Assembly (NCBI GenBank): GCA_021809565.1
Contig: JAJZKG010000003.1
Coordinates: forward strand, 1-64,000
Length of the DNA: 64,000 bases
Direction of reading: 5' to 3'
Source of the DNA: a bacterium
GTDB lineage: Bacteria > Patescibacteria > Dojkabacteria > JAKAPS01 > JAJZLI01
Positions 45,689-55,051 of this stretch are shown piece by piece. Positions within the stretch are counted from its first letter, which is position 1; every line of letters begins with the position of its first letter. The notes under the pieces were generated by a model, which was not told the DNA's origin, made no database searches, and worked only from the letters and a program-made list of their open reading frames with translations. The position numbers and the translations under genes are program-made.

Positions 45689-46159
45689 ATGGAGAATTTA
45701 GATTTTTATAAAGATGTTGCTCCCCATTCGGATCTTGACCCTACACAGCAAACTTTACACCAATTATATGAAGTTATTGATAGTATAACTATATCAGGAA
45801 TAACCTTTGATGGTGTACATAGTTATTTACTAGAAGGAGTTAAAGGCAGATTGATCTTAATAGAGAGGAACGTAATACAGATATCTCAAAGAACATATGA
45901 TAATGATAATGTACCGCTAGTATCTATACTAGTTATACGAGATAACATAGTAAACTGTGAATATCAATTGAAAAAAAATGATGGAGTATTATCTATCGAA
46001 CGATATTCTACGTTATATCCATTAAAAAGTAATGATCCTGCAATACCTGATCCTCTAAAATTAGAACGTTTTTTAGGTATTACCAGAACAACAGAACTAG
46101 AAATACAAACACTTATAGGAGTTTTCAGTAGAGCCAAAACATTTGAACATTATCAATAA
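45689..46159 (+). CDS. Hypothetical protein
   Basis: 156 residues, soluble, acidic, without recognised motifs. It has a beta-rich middle (GRLILIERNVIQISQRTY) and a helical C-terminus. TATAAT (45674-45679) overlaps the purA stop and lies 9 bases before ATG, so it has its own leaderless promoter. Its end overlaps the convergent gene by 7 bases. Confidence 0.55.
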   Translation: MENLDFYKDVAPHSDLDPTQQTLHQLYEVIDSITISGITFDGVHSYLLEGVKGRLILIERNVIQISQRTYDNDNVPLVSILVIRDNIVNCEYQLKKNDGVLSIERYSTLYPLKSNDPAIPDPLKLERFLGITRTTELEIQTLIGVFSRAKTFEHYQ

Positions 46160-46467
46160 GAGTAACTACTTGAAGATGATGATGATGATGGTGAAGGTGT
46201 AGGTGTAGATGACGAAGGTGTAGATGATGGAGTTGTAGAATAAGAACTTCCACTACTCTTAGTATTTACTGAACCACTACCAGAAGAATATCCAGTTGTA
46301 GGAGCCTTACCAGTTGCTGGAGCAACCGACCCAGTCCAAACTTGAGATCCGCTAACATGCAAATTTGGGTATACTAGATACCATGCAAACCAACCAATGA
46401 CTCCCCCTATAATCAATGAAATTACAACTAAAAATATTTTTGATGATACAATTTTAGTAACTTCCAT
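46153..46467 (-). CDS. Small membrane-anchored Ser-rich protein
   Basis: 104 residues: one N-terminal membrane helix (9-32), then an external tail that becomes almost purely Ser, Thr, Gly and Pro (STPSSSTPTPSPSSSSSS near the end). It resembles the low-complexity surface tails elsewhere in this window. Function unknown. Confidence 0.5.
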   Translation of the reverse strand: MEVTKIVSSKIFLVVISLIIGGVIGWFAWYLVYPNLHVSGSQVWTGSVAPATGKAPTTGYSSGSGSVNTKSSGSSYSTTPSSTPSSSTPTPSPSSSSSSSSYSY

Positions 46468-46625
46468 GTATTTATACTAACATTATATATACTTAATTAC
46501 AATAAACATTAATTATTAAAATTTCATTAATGTTTTCTAAATATACATATAAGCATAATTATGGTACAATGAAGAATATTGACTAATAGTAGATATTGAA
46601 GGTCAGACATTAGATTAAGATCATT

Positions 46626-46637
46626 GGATCAAAATCC
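46626..46637. repeat. GGATC palindrome variant, intergenic
   Basis: GGATCAAAATCC, preceded by GATCATT (a half unit), upstream of the helicase gene. Confidence 0.55.
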
Positions 46638-46695
46638 TTGAAATCCTACCCCAAAAATTCTATTCTTTTTCATAGATAATTTATAGTTTAAAATT

Positions 46696-48105
46696 ATGCA
46701 AACAAGGTTGTATATAGCTAATTTGCCTTTTTCTTTTAATAGAGATGACATGACTCGCCTATTTTCTAAATATGGGAAGATCGTAGATGTTTATGTACCT
46801 GAGAAAAAAGGATTTGGCTTTTTAGAAATGTCTAATTCTAATGAAGCTTTAAATGTAATTAATAATGTTGATAAAAGAATGATTGAAGGTAGAAAACTAT
46901 CAGTAGTATTTGCACAAAAAAGGGCTGAAAGAACTTATACTAATAACAATAATAAAAATTATGATACTAAACCATCCTTTAGAAAAAATAAGATAGATTC
47001 AAAAAAAATAGATATTTCATTATTCGTTAAAGAATCATCTTTGAATAATGCATCTGAATATGTATCTCAAAATAAATTTACTGATTTTAAAATCAGTAAT
47101 GAAATAAAAAGTATAATAGAGAAAAGAGGTTTTATATCCCCTACTGTTATACAAGATAAGACAATTCCAGAAATAATAAGAGGTCGTGATGTAATTGGAA
47201 TTGCTGATACAGGAACAGGTAAAACTGCTGCATTTCTGATACCACTTATAGATAAAATAATAAAAGATAATGCACAAAAGGTATTAATTATAGCCCCTAC
47301 AAGAGAATTAGCATCACAAATAAGAGATGAGCTTTTTCAATTCTCTAAAGGGTTACCTATAAGATCAGCCCTACTCATTGGAGGGAGTTCTATGTACCAA
47401 CAAATAAACAATCTAAAAAACAATCCTAATTTTATTATTGGAACTCCAGGTAGAATTAAAGATTTAACCTCTAAGCACTATGTACCACTAAAGGATATAA
47501 ATAATGTTGTTTTAGATGAAGTTGACAGAATGCTTGATATGGGGTTTATAGAAGATATTCAAAATATATTTTCATTCCTTCCTTTATCAAGACAATCATT
47601 ATTTTTTTCTGCAACAGTACCACCTAAAGTTAAAACTTTAGCAGTAAAGCTTTTGAAAGACCCTATTATAGTTACTGTAGAGCCTAAAGATTCCTACAAT
47701 AATATAACACAGAATATCGTAAAATATAGAGATACTTCTGAAAAAATAGAATTACTACACAACCTATTAATAAAAGATGAATATAAGAAGGTCCTTATAT
47801 TCAACAGGACGAAGAGAGATGTTGATAATCTCGCAAAAGAATTATTGAAGAGAGGTTTCAAAGTAGAGTCGATACATGGAGATAAAATGCAGTCAAGAAG
47901 ACAAAGAGCTATAGATAATTTTAAGAATAATGTAAATAATATCCTTGTAGCTACTGATGTTGCAGCAAGAGGTTTAGATATAAGTGATATATCACATGTG
48001 ATAAATTATGAGATACCATCAACTTATGAAGATTACCTCCATAGAATAGGCAGAACTGGAAGAGCAAATAAACAAGGTTCTTCTATAACATTTGTTAAAA
48101 TATAA
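46696..48105 (+). CDS. DEAD-box RNA helicase with N-terminal RRM
   Basis: 469 residues. Residues 1-75 form an RNA recognition motif (RNP2 LYIANL at 5-10, RNP1 KGFGFLEM at 38-45). A basic Asn/Lys linker follows, then a full helicase: Q-motif with PTVIQDKTIP, Walker A ADTGTGKT, DEVD in place of DEAD, SAT, ARGLDIS and HRIGRTGR. Bacterial DbpA carries its RNA-binding domain at the C-terminus, so an N-terminal RRM fusion is unusual. Likely roles are ribosome assembly or RNA turnover. TATAGT lies 8 bases before ATG. Confidence 0.9.
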   Translation: MQTRLYIANLPFSFNRDDMTRLFSKYGKIVDVYVPEKKGFGFLEMSNSNEALNVINNVDKRMIEGRKLSVVFAQKRAERTYTNNNNKNYDTKPSFRKNKIDSKKIDISLFVKESSLNNASEYVSQNKFTDFKISNEIKSIIEKRGFISPTVIQDKTIPEIIRGRDVIGIADTGTGKTAAFLIPLIDKIIKDNAQKVLIIAPTRELASQIRDELFQFSKGLPIRSALLIGGSSMYQQINNLKNNPNFIIGTPGRIKDLTSKHYVPLKDINNVVLDEVDRMLDMGFIEDIQNIFSFLPLSRQSLFFSATVPPKVKTLAVKLLKDPIIVTVEPKDSYNNITQNIVKYRDTSEKIELLHNLLIKDEYKKVLIFNRTKRDVDNLAKELLKRGFKVESIHGDKMQSRRQRAIDNFKNNVNNILVATDVAARGLDISDISHVINYEIPSTYEDYLHRIGRTGRANKQGSSITFVKI

Positions 48106-48134
48106 ATATTAGTAATAATATTGTATAATCAGGT

Positions 48135-48476
48135 ATGGAGACAAATTCTCACATACCAGCACAAGAAACATTAGGAAATGTAACTCTAGAAATGCTGGGA
48201 TGTATACGAGAGCATATGGAATCCAGAGTGTCTCAACAAAATCTTAATTTACATATATTTGTTAAACATACAACAGGCGTCATTAGCGTATTCAAGATTA
48301 CAAGAGAAACAAAAATAGAAGCTGATAGAAAAACACTTCTACTCCACCAAGGAAGATTAAAAGTAGTAATTCCATATGAAGAAATGGATGAAGTCTCTGT
48401 ATCTCCTAACAATGACATAGATAATCAAACTGGGCTACCTGCGAAAGACACTACAATATTTCACTATAAAAAATAA
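48135..48476 (+). CDS. Hypothetical protein
   Basis: 113 residues, soluble; no recognised family. A run of beta strands (LHIFVKHTTGVISVFKI, then GRLKVVIPYEEMDEVSVS) suggests a small beta fold. TATAAT at 48124-48129 ends 5 bases before ATG, so it is expressed separately from the helicase gene 30 bases upstream. Confidence 0.55.
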   Translation: METNSHIPAQETLGNVTLEMLGCIREHMESRVSQQNLNLHIFVKHTTGVISVFKITRETKIEADRKTLLLHQGRLKVVIPYEEMDEVSVSPNNDIDNQTGLPAKDTTIFHYKK

Positions 48477-48483
48477 TCACTTT

Positions 48484-48493
48484 ATCTAGATCC
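48484..48493. repeat. Partial GGATC palindrome
   Basis: ATCTAGATCC, lacking the first two bases of the unit, just after the hypothetical gene. A degenerate member of the family. Confidence 0.4.
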
Positions 48494-48591
48494 AAAAAAA
48501 ATTGATAAGTCAGATGATTAATTTTATTATTATAATATTAAATATTTATGAAAAATAAAATCTTATATATTAGAATACAAAATACTACAAT

Positions 48592-49224
48592 ATGAAAATA
48601 TTTAAGGTTGAGAATATAAATTCAAAATTTAAAAATAAAGAATTAGAAGAAATTGTCGATACTATAAAGAGAGATGGAATAATAATATATCCCACAGATA
48701 CTGCTTATGCTATAGGTGTTAATGCAGAATCTGATATAGCAACAGAAAAACTTTTAATATATAAAGGTCAAAGAAAAAATAAAGCTTTATCTATTTGTGT
48801 AGCTAATATTACAATGATAAAGAAATATGCAAAAATTAATACTGTTGCTAATAATTTAATCAAAAAATATTTACCTGGACAAATTAGTATTGTTTTAGAA
48901 CAAAATAGTCATAATCCTCTATCTAAGAATATTTCAAAAGATAAAAGTGTATCAATAAGAATACCTGATAATGCTATATCGAAAACTATATCATCAAAAC
49001 TAGGATTAGCTATCACGGCTTCTTCTGCAAACATTTCAGATTACCCTACTCCATTTTCTATTAATCAATTATTAAAAGATACCCCTCAAAAAAAAATTAA
49101 TATGATAGATATAATAATAGATGCAGGAGAAATAAAATCTAATGGAGTCTCTACAATAGTAGATTGTCAGAATAGAATGCCTAATATACTACGCCAAGGA
49201 ATTATAGAAATAAGTGAATTTTAA
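48592..49224 (+). CDS. tsaC: Threonylcarbamoyl-AMP synthase (TsaC/YrdC)
   Basis: 210 residues with the Sua5/YrdC fold: IIYPTDTAYAIGVNA, a KGQRKNKALSI loop (the K-x-R...K motif), KYLPGQISIVL, and SVSIRIPDN with ITASSANIS near the end. It makes the carbamoyl adenylate for tRNA t6A37 modification. The Sua5 C-terminal domain is absent, as in TsaC. The partner genes tsaB/D/E are not in the window. Confidence 0.92.
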   Translation: MKIFKVENINSKFKNKELEEIVDTIKRDGIIIYPTDTAYAIGVNAESDIATEKLLIYKGQRKNKALSICVANITMIKKYAKINTVANNLIKKYLPGQISIVLEQNSHNPLSKNISKDKSVSIRIPDNAISKTISSKLGLAITASSANISDYPTPFSINQLLKDTPQKKINMIDIIIDAGEIKSNGVSTIVDCQNRMPNILRQGIIEISEF

Positions 49225-49919
49225 ACCAATAATACTCCTATTAAAAAAAGTAACCACCCTACAAGCATACTAGGCCAAAACAATGATGCAACAAATAATC
49301 TTGCAACTGTACTTGCTGAAGCTAATGCTAGTGATGATAAACCTATTATCAAAATCCCAAAAAATCTTTGATTATATAGTTTGTTTACAATAGCCTTATA
49401 AACATAATATAGAGAAACTCCTATAAGTTCGATACTTCCTATTGTGTTCAGAATCACCAGAGGAATTAACCATAATCCTATTTTTAAAACACCACTTCCA
49501 TTTGGAGCTGCATTATTTTTATGACCTTCAAAATAGAGTATTAATTGGTGTAGACCAACTCTTGATATAGATGAGAAGAATAATAAGATCAGAAGTATAA
49601 TAGCAAGAGTAACAGTAGAATAAAGCATTGTTTTTCTGAATTTCTCTTTTTTTTGTAGATATATTGAACCTAAACCTAAAGTTGCTGGAGTCAAACCTCC
49701 TCCAAGTAAATAATAGATATAAAATGGTATTGTACTATGACTTATAAGAAAAATATAGAAAGAGAATGCTGCAATAGCACCAAATAGAAGTCCTATAGAC
49801 CAAAACAGTAATGAAGTTCTTACAGGAGAAGATTTTCTCAGTAAAAATTTCTTGAATACCACAAGAAACATAACAAGTATTATTACACTTACTACCAAAA
49901 CATTTATATACATATTCAA
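49221..49919 (-). CDS. Multi-pass membrane protein, unknown function
   Basis: 232 residues with about seven hydrophobic segments and short loops; no charged motif in a helix suggests a mechanism. It overlaps the tsaC stop by 4 bases on the opposite strand. I do not recognise a family. Confidence 0.55.
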   Translation of the reverse strand: MNMYINVLVVSVIILVMFLVVFKKFLLRKSSPVRTSLLFWSIGLLFGAIAAFSFYIFLISHSTIPFYIYYLLGGGLTPATLGLGSIYLQKKEKFRKTMLYSTVTLAIILLILLFFSSISRVGLHQLILYFEGHKNNAAPNGSGVLKIGLWLIPLVILNTIGSIELIGVSLYYVYKAIVNKLYNQRFFGILIIGLSSLALASASTVARLFVASLFWPSMLVGWLLFLIGVLLV

Positions 49920-49985
49920 AAATTTTCTTTATTTTTCTATATAAAGTTAATGTGCTAGAATATAATTACACTCATTATAGATATT

Positions 49986-50270
49986 ATGGATGAAAAAACA
50001 AGAGAAAATATAAATTTAGACAAAGAAACTAAAAAAGCTCTGAATGCACTGGTATCAGCAATAAATAATGTATATTTGGATAAGAAAAAACTTATAATAA
50101 GAAGCTTTATATCTGGAATAGCCTATGGACTAGGTGTAACACTTGGTCTAGCAATAGTATTTGTAATAATTACAGCTATACTTGAGTACATTATTAAAGT
50201 ACCTATACTGGGAACATATATTTACCCTATAGCTTCACATTTACACCAGATAAAAATTAACAAACCATAA
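49986..50270 (+). CDS. DUF5665-type small membrane protein
   Basis: 94 residues: a charged N-terminal helix (LVSAINNVYLDKKKLIIRSF) and one hairpin of membrane helices (GIAYGLGVTLGLAIVFVII). This matches the short DUF5665 family, common in patescibacteria and Clostridia. TATAAT is at 49961-49966. The next gene, a glycerate kinase, starts immediately after its stop. Confidence 0.6.
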   Translation: MDEKTRENINLDKETKKALNALVSAINNVYLDKKKLIIRSFISGIAYGLGVTLGLAIVFVIITAILEYIIKVPILGTYIYPIASHLHQIKINKP

Positions 50271-51554
50271 ATGAGCAATATTATAAAAAATAATCAAAAT
50301 TTAGCAAAAGGTCAAAATAGAAAAGATATATTATCAATAATAGAAGCTGGTCTTAGCTCAATACAACCTGGGGAAGTACTTGATAGAAATGTATCCTTAA
50401 AAGATAATATTCTATCTATTAAAAATAAAAAATATGACATTTCACAATATAAGAGAATATATATTCTCGGTATAGGTAAGGGTTCTTCAGATATTGCAGA
50501 AATTCTGAACAATAGATTGAATGGGTTGGTTACATCTGGAGATGTGATTGATCTTACTTTCAAAAAAATAAAAAATATAAAAGTGACAAAAGGAGAACAT
50601 CCTCTACCTACACAAACAAATTTAAATTTCACTAAAGAAGTAATAGAAAAATATAGTAAATTAAAAGATACTGATCTTGTAATTACAATAATATGTGGAG
50701 GTGGATCAGCATTATTTGAATATCCTAATAAAATATCTAGCGATTTACTAATAGACATAAGTAAAGTAATGCTAACGTCTGGAGTACCAATAGAACAGAT
50801 GAATACAGTAAGAAAACATCTATCAAAAGTAAAAGGAGGACAGTTAGCAGAGTTAATATATCCGGCAAAAATAATAAGTTTAATATTTTCTGACATACCA
50901 GGGAATGACCTATCTTTTATTGCATCAGGACCGACAGTAAAAGATAATACAACTATTTCTGATGCAAGTTCAATAATAAATAAATTTCATATCCAATCAA
51001 AGCTTAATATTGATTTGTCCTTTTTTGAAGAGACGCCAAAAGATAAAAAATATTTTGAAAATGTATCAAATATCCTAATGCTAAGTAACAAAACAGCACT
51101 AGATGCAATGGAAAGAGAAGCCATACATTTAGGATATAAGTGTAATATTTTATCAGATAGGATACAAATGGAAGCAAGAGAATTGGCAGAATATTTAATA
51201 AAAAAAACAGATAATAATATGGTTCTACTCGGAGGAGGAGAAAGTGTAGTTACAGTACACGGTAATGGCAAGGGTGGGAGAAACCAGGAAGCATCACTTG
51301 CATCATACAAATATGTAGATAGTAATACTATATTTATATCAATAGGTACAGATGGTTGGGACAATTCAGATTTTGCAGGAGGCATAATGGACGATATAAC
51401 AATAAAGAAAGCAAATAAGTTAGGACTTATTTTTGATGATTATATTAATAATGATGATAGTTATAATTTTTTCAAAAAGACTGGAGATGCAATTATAACA
51501 GGCAAACTTCCTTCCAATGTATCTGATCTTATGATAGTATTAAAAAGAAGATGA
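50271..51554 (+). CDS. Glycerate 2-kinase, MOFRL family
   Basis: 427 residues of the GckA/TtuD type: GIGKGSSDIA, GGGSALFEYP, SGVPIEQMNTVRKHLSKVKGG, SDIPGNDLSFIASGPT, then the MOFRL domain with LLGGGESVVTV, GKGGRNQEASLA and GTDGWDNSDFAGG. It phosphorylates D-glycerate, most likely to 2-phosphoglycerate, which enters lower glycolysis. Its stop overlaps the transketolase start (ATGA). Together with the other operon genes it suggests a route from glycerate or hydroxypyruvate. Confidence 0.88.
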   Translation: MSNIIKNNQNLAKGQNRKDILSIIEAGLSSIQPGEVLDRNVSLKDNILSIKNKKYDISQYKRIYILGIGKGSSDIAEILNNRLNGLVTSGDVIDLTFKKIKNIKVTKGEHPLPTQTNLNFTKEVIEKYSKLKDTDLVITIICGGGSALFEYPNKISSDLLIDISKVMLTSGVPIEQMNTVRKHLSKVKGGQLAELIYPAKIISLIFSDIPGNDLSFIASGPTVKDNTTISDASSIINKFHIQSKLNIDLSFFEETPKDKKYFENVSNILMLSNKTALDAMEREAIHLGYKCNILSDRIQMEARELAEYLIKKTDNNMVLLGGGESVVTVHGNGKGGRNQEASLASYKYVDSNTIFISIGTDGWDNSDFAGGIMDDITIKKANKLGLIFDDYINNDDSYNFFKKTGDAIITGKLPSNVSDLMIVLKRR

Positions 51555-52414
51555 TAGAACAAATAGATAGCGACCAAATAAGAATCCTTAATGAGAAAGC
51601 AAATAAAATAAGAGAACTTATTATAGAGATGTTACTTACAGCAAAATCAGGACATTCTGCAGGATCTCTAGGTATGGCAGATATATTTGCAGCATTTTAC
51701 TTCTATATACTAAACCAGGATCCAAAGAATCCTGATATGAAAAATAGAGATAGACTAATACTCTCTAATGGTCATATATGTCCAGTTAGGTACGCTGCAA
51801 TGGCACTAAGAGGTTACTTTGATATATCGGAACTACAAACCCTAAGAAAAATCGATTCTAGGCTACAGGGGCACCCACATAGAACATCTCTCCCTGGAGT
51901 GGAAACATCATCTGGTCCTTTAGGTGAAGGCTTATCCCAGGCAATAGGAATAGCATTAGCAGCTAGAATAGATAATGAAAAATATCAAGTTTACACAGTT
52001 GCATCTGATGGCGAACATCAAGAAGGTAATATTTGGGAAGCAGCTATGTTTGCAGGAAAAATGAAATTAAATAATCTTACATTAGTTATAGACAGAAATA
52101 ATATACAAATTGATGGATTTACTGAAGACATAATGCCACTTGAACCAATGATTGATAAGTACAAATCATTCAATTGGCATGTCATTGAAGTTGATGGGCA
52201 TAATATAGAAGCTTTCATAAATGCTATTAATGAGGCTAAATCTATATTTGAAAAACCTACTGTTATAATTGCTCATACCATACCCGGGAAAGGGGTAGAT
52301 TTTATGGAAAAAGATTATCTATGGCATGGATCACCTCCAAATAAAGAACAAGCAAAGGAAGCTCTAAAGGAACTTCGTACTTTGGGAAATAAAATTACTA
52401 GTGAACATCAATAA
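51551..52414 (+). CDS. Transketolase, N-terminal subunit
   Basis: 287 residues: the thiamine-diphosphate-binding half. GHSAGSLGMADI, LSNGHICPVRYA, GLPG-like SLPGVETSSGPLGEGLSQAIG, SDGEHQEGNIWEA and the NIQIDG metal site are visible. It transfers two-carbon units between sugar phosphates. The enzyme is split, as in archaea and many reduced bacteria; the second half follows with a TAATG overlap. Confidence 0.92.
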   Translation: MIEQIDSDQIRILNEKANKIRELIIEMLLTAKSGHSAGSLGMADIFAAFYFYILNQDPKNPDMKNRDRLILSNGHICPVRYAAMALRGYFDISELQTLRKIDSRLQGHPHRTSLPGVETSSGPLGEGLSQAIGIALAARIDNEKYQVYTVASDGEHQEGNIWEAAMFAGKMKLNNLTLVIDRNNIQIDGFTEDIMPLEPMIDKYKSFNWHVIEVDGHNIEAFINAINEAKSIFEKPTVIIAHTIPGKGVDFMEKDYLWHGSPPNKEQAKEALKELRTLGNKITSEHQ

Positions 52415-53406
52415 TGTTAAATAAAGATTTATATCTAAATGAGAATATTTTTGATAATCCAACTCTTGAGGCGACTAGAGATGGGTATGGGAAGGCATTA
52501 ATGAAACTTGGAGAAGAAAATCCAGATATAGTCGTACTGACTGCAGATTTGGCAGAATCAACTAGGGTGGATGAATTTGCAAAAAAATTTCCAGATAGAT
52601 TTTTTGATTGTGGAGTAGCAGAACAAAATATGGCAGCAATTGCTGCAGGATTGGGCGTAACAGGAAAAACTGCATATATATCGTCCTATGCTGTATTTTC
52701 TCCTGGAAAAAATTGGGAAACTTTAAGAACAACTGTTGTATACAATCATTCTAATGTTAAAATAGCTGGACATCATGCAGGTATAATGACAGGACCAGAC
52801 GGTCCTACACATCAAGCAACAGAAGATATTGCTATAACAAGATGCTGGCCTAAAATGAAAGTAATTGTTCCTGCAGACTCTATAGAAGCATATAAAGCAA
52901 CTTATGATAGTGCTAAATCTGTAGATCCCTACTATATAAGATTCACAAGAGATAAAACTCCTGTTATAACAACATCAAAAACTCCATATTATGAAAGTAA
53001 AATTCAGACATTTTGGGTATCCAATAACCCACAAGTAACAATAGCTGCTACTGGATATATGCTTTATTATGCTTTAATTGCAGCTTCAAATTTGAATAAA
53101 GATGGTATTGAAACAGAAGTTTTAAATGTATCTTCAATAAAACCATTAGACCAAGATACTATACTCAAATCAGTATCAAAAACTAATGCAATAATAACGA
53201 TTGAAGATCATCAAGTCGATGGAGGTATGGGAAGTGCAATATCAGAAATGTTATCAAAAATAAAACCTACTCTCCAAGAATTTGTGGGATTACAAAATAC
53301 ATTTGCAGAATCTGGTGATACAAAAGATCTAATTGAAAAATATGGACTATCCTCAAAAAGTATACAAGAAAAAATACTAAATTTAATAAAAAGAAAGAAT
53401 GGATAA
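52414..53406 (+). CDS. Transketolase, C-terminal subunit
   Basis: 330 residues with the pyrimidine-binding and C-terminal domains: TADLAESTRVDEF, FDCGVAEQNMAAIAAGLG with the catalytic glutamate, HHAGIMTGPDGPTHQATEDI, and a late TIEDHQVDGGMGSAI. It forms the active enzyme with the preceding product. It overlaps the FAD-dehydrogenase gene by 8 bases, so all four genes are translated together. Confidence 0.92.
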   Translation: MLNKDLYLNENIFDNPTLEATRDGYGKALMKLGEENPDIVVLTADLAESTRVDEFAKKFPDRFFDCGVAEQNMAAIAAGLGVTGKTAYISSYAVFSPGKNWETLRTTVVYNHSNVKIAGHHAGIMTGPDGPTHQATEDIAITRCWPKMKVIVPADSIEAYKATYDSAKSVDPYYIRFTRDKTPVITTSKTPYYESKIQTFWVSNNPQVTIAATGYMLYYALIAASNLNKDGIETEVLNVSSIKPLDQDTILKSVSKTNAIITIEDHQVDGGMGSAISEMLSKIKPTLQEFVGLQNTFAESGDTKDLIEKYGLSSKSIQEKILNLIKRKNG

Positions 53407-55042
53407 CTTAAAAAATGAACTTACAAAAATAGTAAAAGGCAAGGTTACAGATGATATATCCGTACTTGAATCTTACAGTAGAGATGCAAGTATATTTAAA
53501 ATGACGCCTAAAATAGTAGTGTTTCCTGAAGATGTCCATGATATAGAAGAATTAGTTAAATATGTTGAGAGTAAAAATAAAGATGGGGTTGATTTATCTA
53601 TAACTGTCAGATCTGCAGGTACTGATATGGGAGGAGGTCCATTAACTGAATCTATACTAATAGTGATGCCAGAACATTTTAATAAGATACTAGGCATAGA
53701 TAATCACATAGCTACAATTCAGCCTGGGGTATATTACAGGGACTTTGAAAAAGAGACGCTAAAACGAAATATGGTCTTTCCATCTTATCCTGCTTCGAAA
53801 GAATTATGCTCTCTGGGAGGTATAATTTCTAATAACTCTGGAGGAGAAGAGTCATTATCTTTTGGAAAAACAGAAAATTTTGTTGAAGAATTAACCATGA
53901 CATTATCTGACGGAAATACATACAAATTTGGAAACTTAACTAAAGAGGAATTAAAATCTAAAATGGAGTTACAGAATTTTGAAGGTGATATATATAGAAA
54001 AATGTATAAGCTTTTATCCGAAAATCGTGAATTAATAAAGAGTAAAAAACCTGTAGTATCAAAAAATTCTAGTGGTTATACAATTTGGAATATTCTAAAA
54101 GACGATAGTTCTTTTGATCTTTCCCAAATATTTATAGGAGCGCAAGGAACTCTAGGTATAACATCAGAAATAAAATTAAGACTTGTGGATACAAAAAAAT
54201 ATAATGGTATGCTTTTATTATTTTTAAAAGATTTTAATAATATTCCAGAAATAGTAAATACTGTTTTAAAATATAATCCTACAAGTTTTGAATCATTTGA
54301 TAACTATACTTTTAAATTAGCATTAAAATTCTTTTTTGCATTTTCTAAAATACTAGGTTCTAATATAGTAAAATTATCCTTTTCATTCCTACCAGAATTC
54401 TTATTGGTTTTAAGAAAAGGAATGCCAAAATTGATACTTCTTGTTGAATTTCAGTCAGATGACATGGAAGAAATTAAAAATAATATAGCTAAATTAAATA
54501 AAGAAGTATCTTTATACAACAACTTATTTACAAAGGTTTCTGGAAGTCCGGAAGAAACAAAGAAGTATTGGGCTATAAGAAGAGAAAGCTTTAATCTATT
54601 AAGACAAAGAATTAAAAATCTTAAAGCAGCACCATTTATAGATGACATAATAGTAAGACCAGAAACATTAGAAGAATTTTTACCTCAACTATACAAAATT
54701 TTAGATGATTCAAAGTTATTATATACAGTTGCTGGTCATATAGGTGATGGTAACTTTCATATTCTTCCTTTAATGAATCTACAAGATGAAAAAGAAAGAG
54801 CAAAAATATACCCTATTGCTGACCAAGTCTATAATCTTGTGTTAAAATATAATGGTTCCATAACAGCAGAACATAATGATGGACTTATAAGAAGTCCATA
54901 TATAGAAGAAGAATTTGGAAATAAAATATATGGTATATTCCAGGAAATAAAGAATATTTTTGATCCTCACCATATATTTAACCCACATAAAAAAACTGAT
55001 GTAACAATTAAATTTGCATCTGAGTTTATAGCAAGAAACTAA
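53399..55042 (+). CDS. FAD-linked dehydrogenase (GlcD/D-lactate type)
   Basis: 547 residues. The PCMH-type FAD-binding domain shows VRSAGTDMGGGPLT, TIQPGVYYRDFE, SLGGIISNNSGGEESLSFG and GAQGTLGITSEIKLRL. The C-terminal oxidase domain has AGHIGDGNFHILPLM and ITAEHNDGLIRSPY. The family oxidises D-2-hydroxyacids such as D-lactate or glycolate; D-glycerate is possible given the operon. No Fe-S domain or membrane segment is seen, so the electron acceptor is unknown. Confidence 0.85.
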   Translation: MDNLKNELTKIVKGKVTDDISVLESYSRDASIFKMTPKIVVFPEDVHDIEELVKYVESKNKDGVDLSITVRSAGTDMGGGPLTESILIVMPEHFNKILGIDNHIATIQPGVYYRDFEKETLKRNMVFPSYPASKELCSLGGIISNNSGGEESLSFGKTENFVEELTMTLSDGNTYKFGNLTKEELKSKMELQNFEGDIYRKMYKLLSENRELIKSKKPVVSKNSSGYTIWNILKDDSSFDLSQIFIGAQGTLGITSEIKLRLVDTKKYNGMLLLFLKDFNNIPEIVNTVLKYNPTSFESFDNYTFKLALKFFFAFSKILGSNIVKLSFSFLPEFLLVLRKGMPKLILLVEFQSDDMEEIKNNIAKLNKEVSLYNNLFTKVSGSPEETKKYWAIRRESFNLLRQRIKNLKAAPFIDDIIVRPETLEEFLPQLYKILDDSKLLYTVAGHIGDGNFHILPLMNLQDEKERAKIYPIADQVYNLVLKYNGSITAEHNDGLIRSPYIEEEFGNKIYGIFQEIKNIFDPHHIFNPHKKTDVTIKFASEFIARN

Positions 55043-55051
55043 AAACCTAGG

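Noticed and set aside
46468..46695. Possible small RNA before the helicase gene
   Set aside because: No stable hairpin or terminator was visible; only a repeat copy and the promoter were found.
51718..51738. GGATCC-containing stretch in the transketolase gene
   Set aside because: It encodes the NQDPKNPD segment that is conserved in transketolases, so it is not a copy of the dispersed palindrome.
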